A stretch of 6,165 nucleotides of DNA from Streptomyces violaceus (GCA_000715635.1 KL569103.1:75320-81484), one strand, 5' to 3'; numbered from the stretch's first letter, positions 1 through 5,333 are shown. Notes: generated by a model not told the origin, from the sequence alone. Program-made: numbers and translations.

Positions 1-10
1 GCGCCATCAG

Positions 11-29
11 AGATGTGTATAAGAGACAG
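11..29 (+). other. Synthetic Tn5 mosaic end (tagmentation adapter remnant)
   Basis: AGATGTGTATAAGAGACAG is an exact 19/19 match to the engineered hyperactive Tn5 mosaic end used in Nextera-type libraries. The wild-type Tn5 outside and inside ends differ from it, so a natural Tn5 is a poor explanation. It is also AT-rich compared with its surroundings. The ten bases before it (1-10) do not match the usual adapter tails as I know them, so they may be a chimeric fragment or a modified adapter. Bases 1-29 should not be treated as genomic. A GTG at 15-17 inside this sequence gives the neighbouring regulator frame a false start. Confidence 0.93.
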
Positions 30-371
30 ATCCACGCCGATCCGGGCGCCCGGCACGACATCGCCGGCCTGGCCGCGCACGCCGGGCTGAGCCCGCGTCA
101 CCTCCAGCGCCGCTTCACCTCCGAACTGGGCGTGCCGCCCGCCACGTATGTCGAGCGGGTGCGCGTCGAGGCCGCCCAGCGCGCGCTCACCGAGGGGGAC
201 GAACCGGTCGAGGCGATCGCCCGCCGCTGCGGCTTCGCCACGGCCGAGACCCTGCGCCGCACGTTCCACCGTCGGCTCGGCGTCGCGCCGTCGGACTACC
301 GCGCCCGGTTCCGTTCCACCACGGGACCTGCCGGCGCCCACCATGTCTCAGAGGAAGGGGAAACCGTATGA
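30..371 (+). CDS. GlxA/AraC-family transcriptional regulator, C-terminal part (5' truncated)
   Basis: This is about 113 residues of an AraC/XylS-type DNA-binding domain that continues off the left edge. Two helix-turn-helix units are visible: one around DIAGLAAHAGLSPRHLQRRF and one around PVEAIARRCGFATAETLRR, followed by the family signature FHRRLGVAPSDYRARF. This form is typical of GlxA-family regulators, in which an N-terminal DJ-1/PfpI-like domain of about 200 residues precedes the AraC domain; that part is missing here. No genuine start is present, because the in-frame GTG at position 15 lies in adapter sequence. The stop overlaps the start of the next gene (ATGA at 368-371), which suggests translational coupling and control of the DJ-1/PfpI partner. 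The AraC domain is certain; GlxA membership is inferred from the sequence style and the neighbour. Confidence 0.88.
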   Translation: MHADPGARHDIAGLAAHAGLSPRHLQRRFTSELGVPPATYVERVRVEAAQRALTEGDEPVEAIARRCGFATAETLRRTFHRRLGVAPSDYRARFRSTTGPAGAHHVSEEGETV

Positions 372-970
372 CGACCTACGGACTGCTGGTCTTCGAGGAA
401 GCCGAGGAGCTCGACTTCGTGGGGCCCTGGGAGGTCTTCAACGTCTCCGCCCGACTGCGCGACAGCGCCGACACGGCTGTGCTCGTCGCCGAACATCCCG
501 GCCCGGTGCGCTGCAACAAGGGCCTGCGCGTGCTGCCCGACCACACCCTGGACGATCATCCGCCCCTGGACGTGCTGCATGTGCCGGGCGGGCGGGGCGC
601 GCGTGAGGTCCAGCTCCACAACCCGGTGGTCACCGACTGGATCGGGAGGACGGCGGAGCGGGCCGCCTGGGTGCACGGCGTGTGCACCGGCACCTTCCTG
701 CTGCACGCGGCGGGGCCCGCCCGCGGACGCCGGGTGGCCACGCACTGGAGTCAGGAGGACGCCCTCGAGGCGCGGGGCGACGTGACGGTCGTCAGGGACG
801 TCCGCTATGTCGTGGACGGCAGCCTGGTCACCAGCCAGGGCGTCTCGGCCGGCATCGACAGCGCGCTGTGGCTCGTCGGCCGGCTGCACGGCCGGGACCA
901 CGCGCGGGCCGTGCGCCGCTACATCCAGTACGACCCGGCTCCGCCGTACCTCGCGGACGAGCCCCTCTGA
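368..970 (+). CDS. DJ-1/PfpI family protein (isonitrile hydratase-like class I glutamine amidotransferase fold)
   Basis: The product is a 200-residue cytoplasmic protein, the usual length of a stand-alone DJ-1/PfpI domain. The N-terminal strand is followed by an acidic segment with D16 in ELDFVGPWEVF, a PGG turn at 73-75, and the nucleophile elbow GVCTGTFLL with Cys106. A conserved ATHWS segment follows at 124-128 and SAGIDSAL at 160-167. A Cys followed by Thr in the elbow, with an Asp near residue 16, resembles isonitrile hydratase (InhA) and its uncharacterised relatives more than the glyoxalase/protease-like members. The substrate is unknown. A strong ribosome binding site, GAGGAAGGGG at 351-360, lies 7 nt before the ATG and supports this start. 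The gene overlaps the upstream GlxA-type regulator by 4 nt, a common regulator-enzyme pairing in actinomycetes. Family assignment is firm; the reaction is not. Confidence 0.93.
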   Translation: MTTYGLLVFEEAEELDFVGPWEVFNVSARLRDSADTAVLVAEHPGPVRCNKGLRVLPDHTLDDHPPLDVLHVPGGRGAREVQLHNPVVTDWIGRTAERAAWVHGVCTGTFLLHAAGPARGRRVATHWSQEDALEARGDVTVVRDVRYVVDGSLVTSQGVSAGIDSALWLVGRLHGRDHARAVRRYIQYDPAPPYLADEPL

Positions 971-1025
971 CCACTGCGGGCGGCCGACGCTGCATGGGTG
1001 GGCCGGTGTCGGGCAAGCGCAGTCC

Positions 1026-1481
1026 ATGGGCGGTGACACGGGTGACGGCGGGCAGGGACGGCAGCCGGGCGAGTGCGGGCACCGGGCGGTGCCGCATCCG
1101 GGTGACATCCGGATCGAGGCGTGGGCGGCGTGCCGGGAGCATTGTCTGGCTGAGGCCGTCCTGGCGTTGGTGGAGTGCTTCGCGGACGTCTCCGGGGTGC
1201 GGGCCACCGCCGTGGACCGAGTGCGTCTGGCCGAGGCCAGCGACGACGACCTGCTGGCCACGCTGCTGGACGAGGTCATCTTCCGTTGGGAGGAGTACGG
1301 CCAGGTGCCCGTGGACGTGGAGGCGGACGAGGCCGACGGCGGCCTGGACGTGCGGCTGGCGGTCATCGGGCTCGCGGACGTGGCGATCACCGGGTCGGTC
1401 CCGACGGCGGTGGCGTGGGAGGAGCTGCGGATCGGGCCGGATCCGTACGGGTGGTCGTGTGCGGTGAGGGTCGACGCCTGA
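1026..1481 (+). CDS. Archease family protein (SHS2 domain)
   Basis: The product is a 151-residue soluble protein resembling archease, the cofactor that in characterised systems speeds guanylylation and turnover of the RNA ligase RtcB in tRNA splicing and RNA repair. The family's N-terminal signature appears as GHRAVPHPGDIRIEAW (18-33), where most members read H-T-A-D; Asp27 matches the conserved acidic residue. It is followed by the helix CLAEAVLALVECFADV, the segment SDDDLLATLLDEVIF (72-86), VPVDVEADEADGGLDVRLA, and a C-terminal strand SCAVRVDA ending near Asp150, an expected metal-binding position. ATG 1026 is the only good in-frame start ahead of the signature. It has no convincing Shine-Dalgarno sequence and adds a Gly-rich 15-residue tail. 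The gap to the DJ-1 gene is 55 nt and to the CapA gene 49 nt. No rtcB lies in the window, so the RtcB role is inferred from family only. Confidence 0.85.
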   Translation: MGGDTGDGGQGRQPGECGHRAVPHPGDIRIEAWAACREHCLAEAVLALVECFADVSGVRATAVDRVRLAEASDDDLLATLLDEVIFRWEEYGQVPVDVEADEADGGLDVRLAVIGLADVAITGSVPTAVAWEELRIGPDPYGWSCAVRVDA

Positions 1482-1514
1482 GAGGCCTGAGCGGCCTGAA
1501 AGGCCTGAGCGGCC
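1476..1514 (+). repeat. 9-bp tandem repeat carrying four in-frame TGA stops
   Basis: Four consecutive 9-bp units read GCCTGAGAG, GCCTGAGCG, GCCTGAAAG and GCCTGAGCG, followed by a partial GCC. The first unit contains the archease stop codon. Because the unit length is a multiple of three, each copy puts another TGA in the same frame, giving four tandem stops. The array fills most of the gap before the CapA-family gene and ends 16 nt before its GTG. GGCC is self-complementary, so weak stem pairing within the array is possible, but I see no clear terminator. Confidence 0.9.
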
Positions 1515-1530
1515 GTCCTACCGTGGAGGT

Positions 1531-2637
1531 GTGGGCGGCGACATCGTGACGCTGTTCCTGTGCGGTGACGTGATGCTCGGGCGCGGCGTGGACCAGATCC
1601 TGGCGCACCCCTGCGATCCGGCACTGCGGGAGGCGTACGTCGAGGACGCGCGGTCCTATGTCCGGCTGACGGAGTCGGTGCACGGCCCGGTGCCCGCGCC
1701 CGTCCCTCCCTCCTGGCCGTGGGGCGAGGCGCTGCGCGTGCTGGAGCGGTCCGCCCCGGACGCCCGGATCGTGAACCTGGAGACGTCGGTGACGAGTGGC
1801 GACACGTTCGCGCCGGACAAGGAGATCCACTACCGGATGCACCCGGCCAACCTGCCGGCCCTGGCCGTGGCCCGGCCCGACGTGACCGTCCTCGCCAACA
1901 ACCACGTCCTGGACTTCGGCCGCCCGGGCCTGCTGGAGACCCTGGACGCGCTGGCCCGGGCGGGCCTGCGGACGGCGGGCGCGGGGCGTGCCGCCGACGA
2001 GGCGTACGCACCCGTCGCGGTCCCCCTCCCGGGTGGCGGCCGGCTGCTGGTGTTCGCCCTCGGGGCACGATCCAGCGGTATCCCGTCCGGCTGGGCGGCG
2101 ACGGCGGAGCTGCCGGGGGTCGCGTACGTACCCGAGTTCTCGCGCGCGGCGGCCGACGCCGTGGTGCGGCACATCCGGCGGGCCGGACGGGCCGGTGATC
2201 TCACCGTCGTGTCCGTGCACTGGGGCTCGAACTGGGGCTTCCGCGTGCCCCGGGAGCAGGTCCGCTTCGCGCACGCCCTGGTGGACGGCGGTGTCGACGT
2301 CGTCCACGGGCACTCCTCGCACCACCCCCGCCCGCTGGAGGTGTACCGGGACCGGCTGATCCTCTACGGCTGCGGCGACTTCGTCGATGACTACGAGGGC
2401 ATCTCGGGTTACGAGGAGTACCGCGACGACCTGCGGCTCGCCTTCCTCGTCTCGGTCGAGGCGGACGGCGGACGGCTGGCCGGGCTGCGCATGGTGCCGC
2501 TGCGTGCACGGCGGATGCGGCTGGAGCCCGCGTCCGGGACGGACCGTGCCTGGCTGCGGATGACGCTCGACCGGATCAGCGGCGGGGTGGGCGTGACACT
2601 GGAACCCGACGGATCGCTGGCATGGGCGGGCGGATGA
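1531..2637 (+). CDS. CapA family protein (PGA_cap metallophosphatase-like domain)
   Basis: The product is 368 residues with the full motif set of the CapA/PgsA family, a calcineurin-like metallophosphatase fold named after poly-gamma-glutamate capsule synthesis. The motifs in order are FLCGDVMLGRG (10-19), RIVNLETSVT (79-88), VTVLANNHVLDFG (118-130), VSVHWGSNW (228-236), VVHGHSSHHPRPLE (257-270) and ILYGCGDFVDDYEG (277-290). These supply the expected metal-binding Asp, Asn and His residues. There is no signal peptide or membrane anchor, unlike capsule-linked CapA, and no capB or capC-like neighbour, so a capsule role is doubtful and a cytoplasmic phosphoesterase role is more likely. GTG 1531 directly abuts a GGAGGT (1525-1530), which is too close for ideal initiation. 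GTG 1546, five codons later, is an alternative start and would give MTLFLCGDVML. The 49-nt gap suggests co-transcription with archease. Confidence 0.92.
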   Translation: MGGDIVTLFLCGDVMLGRGVDQILAHPCDPALREAYVEDARSYVRLTESVHGPVPAPVPPSWPWGEALRVLERSAPDARIVNLETSVTSGDTFAPDKEIHYRMHPANLPALAVARPDVTVLANNHVLDFGRPGLLETLDALARAGLRTAGAGRAADEAYAPVAVPLPGGGRLLVFALGARSSGIPSGWAATAELPGVAYVPEFSRAAADAVVRHIRRAGRAGDLTVVSVHWGSNWGFRVPREQVRFAHALVDGGVDVVHGHSSHHPRPLEVYRDRLILYGCGDFVDDYEGISGYEEYRDDLRLAFLVSVEADGGRLAGLRMVPLRARRMRLEPASGTDRAWLRMTLDRISGGVGVTLEPDGSLAWAGG

Positions 2638-2670
2638 TCCGGTGACCGCTCACAGCCGCTCAGCCGACCG

Positions 2671-2712
2671 GGCGATCGGGCTGCCGGGCGATCGGTCCCG
2701 GCGATCGGTCCC
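2671..2712 (+). repeat. Direct repeats of GGCGATCGG, including a perfect 13-bp tandem duplication
   Basis: GGCGATCGG occurs at 2671-2679, 2687-2695 and 2700-2708. The last two copies are part of a perfect 13-bp tandem duplication, GGCGATCGGTCCC, at 2687-2699 and 2700-2712. Each copy contains the palindrome CGATCG. The array lies between the CapA stop and the PEBP start, 40 to 80 nt upstream of the latter, where it could serve as an operator. It could equally be a replication-slippage duplication. No regulator is indicated. Confidence 0.85.
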
Positions 2713-2752
2713 GAACCGCATGTCCGGGTCCCGCAGGGGTACCCCGGGCCAC

Positions 2753-3205
2753 ATGACCGGCATCGAACTCAGCAGTAACGCGTTCAACGACCACTCCTTC
2801 ATCGCGCGCCGGTACTCGTACGAGGGACCGAACGTCTCCCCGCCGCTGGCCTGGAGCGGCGTACCGGACGACGCGGCCGAGCTGCTCCTGCTCTGCGAGG
2901 ATCCCGACGCCCCGTCGGGCACCTTCGCGCACTGGGTCGTGGTCGGCATCGACCCGCACAGCGACGGCGTCGAGGCCGGGCACTGCCCGCCGGGCGGCAC
3001 GGAGCTCGTCAACAGCTACGGGCAGCAGGGCTGGGGCGGTCCGCATCCCCCGCCGGGTGACGACGCCCATCACTACTTCTTCCGGCTGTACGCCCTGTCC
3101 GAACCGTGCGTCCTGCCCGACGCGCCCGGCGCGGACCAGGTGCACCAGGAGGTCGAGCGGCGCCGGCTCGCGGACGGCACGCTGGTGGGGCTGTACCAGC
3201 GCTGA
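2753..3205 (+). CDS. YbhB/YbcL family Raf kinase inhibitor-like (PEBP) protein
   Basis: The product is a 150-residue cytoplasmic protein of the phosphatidylethanolamine-binding protein family. The family motifs appear in order: EGPNVSPPLAWSGVP (24-38), ELLLLCEDPDAP with the ligand-pocket D50/D52 (43-54), FAHWVVVGIDP with H60 (58-68), NSYGQQGWGGPHPPPGDDAHH (87-107) and YFFRLYAL (108-115). Bacterial members bind small anionic or phospholipid-like ligands, but their physiological role is mostly unsettled. ATG 2753 places MTGIELSS at the typical family N-terminus. The open frame extends upstream to a GTG at 2642, but that stretch runs through the direct repeats and shows no family similarity. A weak AGGGG lies about 13 nt before the ATG. 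The gene is 115 nt after CapA on the same strand, so it may be in the same transcript or start from its own promoter. Confidence 0.92.
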   Translation: MTGIELSSNAFNDHSFIARRYSYEGPNVSPPLAWSGVPDDAAELLLLCEDPDAPSGTFAHWVVVGIDPHSDGVEAGHCPPGGTELVNSYGQQGWGGPHPPPGDDAHHYFFRLYALSEPCVLPDAPGADQVHQEVERRRLADGTLVGLYQR

Positions 3206-3334
3206 CTCGCCGAGCACAACGGTTGGTTGTGGCTCGGGTGACGGACGGTTGTTTGCTTGCCCGGCCCGGCCCTCGCTTGGATGGCTCCTGGTCAACACCG
3301 GGTTGTCCGCGGGAGCTGGGAGTGTGCGCCGGGT
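3206..3334 (+). promoter_or_regulatory. PEBP-MFS intergenic region with an imperfect direct repeat
   Basis: This 129-nt gap is locally less GC-rich and T-rich on the plus strand around 3219-3258. Two near-identical 11-mers, ACGGTTGGTTG (3219-3229) and ACGGTTGTTTG (3245-3255), match at 10 of 11 positions and start 26 nt apart. Their position 80 to 116 nt upstream of the MFS start fits a promoter or a regulator site for the transporter. I cannot name a convincing -35/-10 pair or a regulator. Confidence 0.3.
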
Positions 3335-4600
3335 ATGGCGGGCAGGCGGTCGCTGGGGCGGCGGTTCGGGTGGCTGTGGGGTGCGTACGCGGTCAGCACA
3401 GCCGGTACATGGCTCGCGTTCGACGCGTTCGCCCTGATCGCGGTCCTCGTGCTGCACGCCGGTCCGGCGCAGGTGGCGCTGCTGGCCGCGGCGGGACCGG
3501 CGGTCGGCGCGGTGGTGTCGGTGCCGCTCGGGCCATGGGTGGAGGTCCGCCGCAAACGGCCGGTGATGATCGCGACGGACCTGGTCCGGTGCGTGGTGCT
3601 GCTGAGCGTCCCCGTGGCGTTCGCGCTGGGCCGGCTGAGCTTCGGTCAGTTGCTGCTGGTGTCGGTGGCCGTCGCCGCGGCCGACATCACCTTCAACGCG
3701 GCGGCCGGGGCGTTCCTGAAGGGCTTGGTGCCCTCGCCGGACCTGCTCGTCGCGAACGGGCGGTTCGAGGCGACGAACTGGACCGCGAGTATGGTCGGGC
3801 CGCCGCTGGGCGGGGCCGCGATCGGGCTGTTCGGTCCGGTGACGAGCGTGGTGGCGAACGCGGTGAGCTACCTGCTCTCGGCGTTCGGGATCGGGGCGAT
3901 CGGCGGTGGCGAGAAACCCCCTCCCCCGCCCCTGTCCGCCGAGACCCGGCCCCGGGCGGGAGACCTGCTCGACGGCTGGCGGTACATCCTGGCCGATCCG
4001 GGCCTGCGCCCGCTGTTCTTCAACACGGTCCTGTTCAACGCCCTGGTCATGGCGGCCTCGCCACCGCTCCTGGTCCTGATGGTCGACCACCTGGACTTCG
4101 CCCCTTGGCAGTATGCCCTCGCCTTCGCGGTGCCCTGCACCGGCGGCCTGCTCGGCTCCCGGCTGGCGCCACGGCTCGTCGCGCGGTTCGGGCGGCACCG
4201 GGTCCTGCTCACGGCCGGGGTGCTGCGGGCGGGCTGGTCGCTCGGACTGGCCTTCGTCGGCCCCGGCGCGGCCGGGCTGGCGCTGGTCATGGTGGTCGAG
4301 TTCGGGCTGATCACCTGCTGCGCCGTGTTCAACCCGGTGTTCGCCACGTACCGCCTCGACCGGACCCCCGCGGGCCGGGTCACCCGCACCCTTTCCGCCT
4401 GGTCGGCCACCGGCAAGGCCACCCTCGCGGCCGTGACCGCGCTGTGGGGCCTGCTGGCCGGCCTGACCGGCCCCCGCACGGCCATCGCCCTCGCCGGTGC
4501 CCTCCTCCTCACCACACCGTTCCTGCTACCCCGCCGGGACCGGACACCGGACATCGGCCCCGAGCCGACTCGCCTGCCGCTCAAGGCGGACGGCGGCTGA
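3335..4600 (+). CDS. MFS transporter (MFS_3/EntS-like exporter)
   Basis: The product is a 421-residue integral membrane protein with the length and hydrophobic pattern of a 12-helix major facilitator, in two halves. The first half (about 11-190) contains the motif-A region PLGPWVEVRRKRPV (64-77), where the usual Asp is Glu, followed by DLVRCVVLLSVPVAF. The halves are joined by a charged loop with a PPPPP run (195-199) and the segment DLLDGWRYILADPGLRPLF (210-228), typical of the MFS_3 group of drug or siderophore exporters. The second half has a degenerate motif A, GSRLAPRLVARFGRHRVLL (274-292), and ends in a short polar tail. Substrate cannot be predicted. ATG 3335 is chosen because the frame upstream (to a TTG at 3257) is non-hydrophobic and lacks family character. 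GGGAG at 3318-3322 lies about 12 nt before it, so the ribosome binding site is only fair. The gene converges on the VOC gene, 31 nt away. Confidence 0.9.
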   Translation: MAGRRSLGRRFGWLWGAYAVSTAGTWLAFDAFALIAVLVLHAGPAQVALLAAAGPAVGAVVSVPLGPWVEVRRKRPVMIATDLVRCVVLLSVPVAFALGRLSFGQLLLVSVAVAAADITFNAAAGAFLKGLVPSPDLLVANGRFEATNWTASMVGPPLGGAAIGLFGPVTSVVANAVSYLLSAFGIGAIGGGEKPPPPPLSAETRPRAGDLLDGWRYILADPGLRPLFFNTVLFNALVMAASPPLLVLMVDHLDFAPWQYALAFAVPCTGGLLGSRLAPRLVARFGRHRVLLTAGVLRAGWSLGLAFVGPGAAGLALVMVVEFGLITCCAVFNPVFATYRLDRTPAGRVTRTLSAWSATGKATLAAVTALWGLLAGLTGPRTAIALAGALLLTTPFLLPRRDRTPDIGPEPTRLPLKADGG

Positions 4601-4612
4601 CCGGGGCCGACA

Positions 4613-4642
4613 GGGTGGTTTCCGGGCCGGCTCAGACCGCCC
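4613..4642. terminator. Possible bidirectional terminator hairpin between convergent genes
   Basis: GGGTGGT (4613-4619) can pair with ACCGCCC (4636-4642), giving 7 pairs including one G-U. The enclosed CCGGGCCGG (4622-4630) can fold further. The element lies between the MFS stop at 4600 and the minus-strand VOC gene, and overlaps the VOC stop codon and last codons. There is no U-tract, which is common for actinomycete terminators but also makes the call weak. A competing pairing, CCGGGGC (4601-4607) with GCCCCGG (4639-4645), uses part of the same sequence. Confidence 0.35.
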
Positions 4643-5060
4643 CGGGCACGTCCTCCGTGACGCCGTTCAGCGGGGAGGACGGGTCGGTGCCGTACGGGCG
4701 GGTGATGATCTCCAGGCCGTGGCCCGCCGGGTCGAGGAAGTACACGCCCCGGCCCCCGTCGTGGCGGTTGATGCGGCGCGGCTGATTGCCGTGCGGGTCG
4801 GCCTGGATGGGGATCCGGGCCGCGACGAGACGGGCGAGGGCTTCGTCGAACTCTTCCTCGGAGACGAGGAACGCGTAGTGCTGCATGGGTATGTCGGCGT
4901 CGATGGTGAGAAAGTCCAGCGTGACGCCGTTGGCGGTCGTCACCGGCAGGAACACTCCGGCCGGTGCCCCGACCTCGAGTCCCAGGATCTCCGCGAGAAA
5001 ACGAGCGGACTTCTCCCGGTCTCGGGACAGGACGATGGTGTGATTGAACTCGACTGACAC
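4632..5060 (-). CDS. VOC family protein (glyoxalase/dioxygenase superfamily)
   Basis: The product is a 142-residue soluble protein with two beta-alpha-beta-beta-beta modules of the vicinal oxygen chelate fold. It opens with EFNHTIVLSRDREKSARFLAEILGLEV-type sequence (4-30), continues with LDFLTIDADIPMQHYAFLVSEEEFDEALARL, and ends with the signature GRGVYFLDPAGHGLEIITRPYG (103-124). His7, His61 and Glu117 sit where metal-binding residues lie in active VOC enzymes, so a divalent-metal enzyme is likely. Substrate is unknown; glyoxalase, ring-cleaving dioxygenase and antibiotic-binding roles all occur in this superfamily. The start is GTG at 5058-5060, supported by a clear GGAGG (complement of 5070-5074) with 9-nt spacing. 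The gene is convergent with the MFS gene and divergent from the secreted SH3-like genes, and is probably monocistronic. Confidence 0.93.
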   Translation of the reverse strand: MSVEFNHTIVLSRDREKSARFLAEILGLEVGAPAGVFLPVTTANGVTLDFLTIDADIPMQHYAFLVSEEEFDEALARLVAARIPIQADPHGNQPRRINRHDGGRGVYFLDPAGHGLEIITRPYGTDPSSPLNGVTEDVPGAV

Positions 5061-5141
5061 TGGTCAATGCCTCCACGGGCATCTCCGCGGCGCCTCCATG
5101 CCTCACCCGGTCGGTGACCGGCACGCGATGCCGCGCCGTGG

Positions 5142-5171
5142 ATCGTAGACAGAGGTGGTGAGGGGCGTCGA
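5142..5171 (-). promoter_or_regulatory. Candidate promoter for the VOC gene
   Basis: On the minus strand TCGACG (complement of 5166-5171) is followed after 18 nt by TACGAT (complement of 5142-5147). This resembles the main vegetative actinomycete promoter pattern, TTGAC-like then TANNNT. It would give an untranslated leader of about 75 nt that includes the 5107-5121 inverted repeat. The call rests on a loose pattern match only. Confidence 0.3.
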
Positions 5172-5232
5172 GCGGTTTTCGGCCGCATCCGGCGGGGTGG
5201 CCGAACGCCCTCGTCCCTGCCGTCCCGGACAA

Positions 5233-5250
5233 CCCTGACAATTGTCAGGG
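5233..5250. promoter_or_regulatory. 18-bp perfect palindrome, operator-like
   Basis: CCCTGACAATTGTCAGGG is a gapless, perfectly self-complementary 18-mer with an AT-rich centre, unlike the GC-rich surroundings. It lies 83 nt upstream of the first SH3-like ATG and 22 nt before a -10-like TACAGT (5273-5278). This geometry fits a site for a dimeric regulator such as a TetR, MarR or GntR type. Each half also contains TTGTCA, a -35-like hexamer, though its distance to TACAGT (24 nt) is too long for a standard promoter. The regulator is unknown. Confidence 0.65.
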
Positions 5251-5333
5251 ACCGCGTCGCCCCAGGTCTCCCTACAGTGCTGAGCGTCGGCCACGAGCCG
5301 TACCGCTGCACATCAGTTCAGGGGGAACTCGAC

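Larger units (their letters stand above)
5061..5333. promoter_or_regulatory. Divergent intergenic region, VOC gene to SH3-like gene
   Basis: This 273-nt region carries the VOC ribosome binding site (GGAGG on the minus strand, 5070-5074) and the SH3-like gene's site (AGGGGG, 5320-5325, 8 nt before the ATG). It also holds three perfect inverted repeats. They are CCGGTC-GGT-GACCGG at 5107-5121, TTCGGCC-14 nt-GGCCGAA at 5178-5205, and an 18-bp palindrome at 5233-5250. Both promoters must lie here. No credible coding frame fills it. Confidence 0.75.

Noticed and set aside
11..29. Natural Tn5 or IS50 end
   Set aside because: The sequence is the engineered mosaic end, which differs from the wild-type outside and inside ends, and no transposase or target duplication is visible.
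296..2068. Long minus-strand open frame (590 codons) across the DJ-1, archease and CapA genes
   Set aside because: Its translation is rich in Arg, Pro, Ala and Gly, with no family motifs. It lies opposite three well-supported genes, as expected for antisense frames in GC-rich DNA.
2642..2752. N-terminal extension of the PEBP protein from a GTG at 2642
   Set aside because: The extra 37 residues run through the direct repeats, lack family similarity, and the ATG at 2753 gives the typical bacterial PEBP length.
2660..4198. Minus-strand open frame of 512 codons opposite the PEBP and MFS genes
   Set aside because: Low-complexity Arg/Gln/Pro-rich translation without recognisable domains; the plus-strand genes have clear families.
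3106..4785. Plus-strand open frame of 559 codons overlapping the MFS gene
   Set aside because: Arg/Gly-rich shadow without hydrophobic segments; the MFS frame shows the proper membrane pattern and motif A.
3868..5241. Minus-strand open frame of 457 codons running through the MFS and VOC genes
   Set aside because: It reads the VOC gene in a different frame and has no motifs, while the true VOC frame has a strong ribosome binding site and conserved metal residues.
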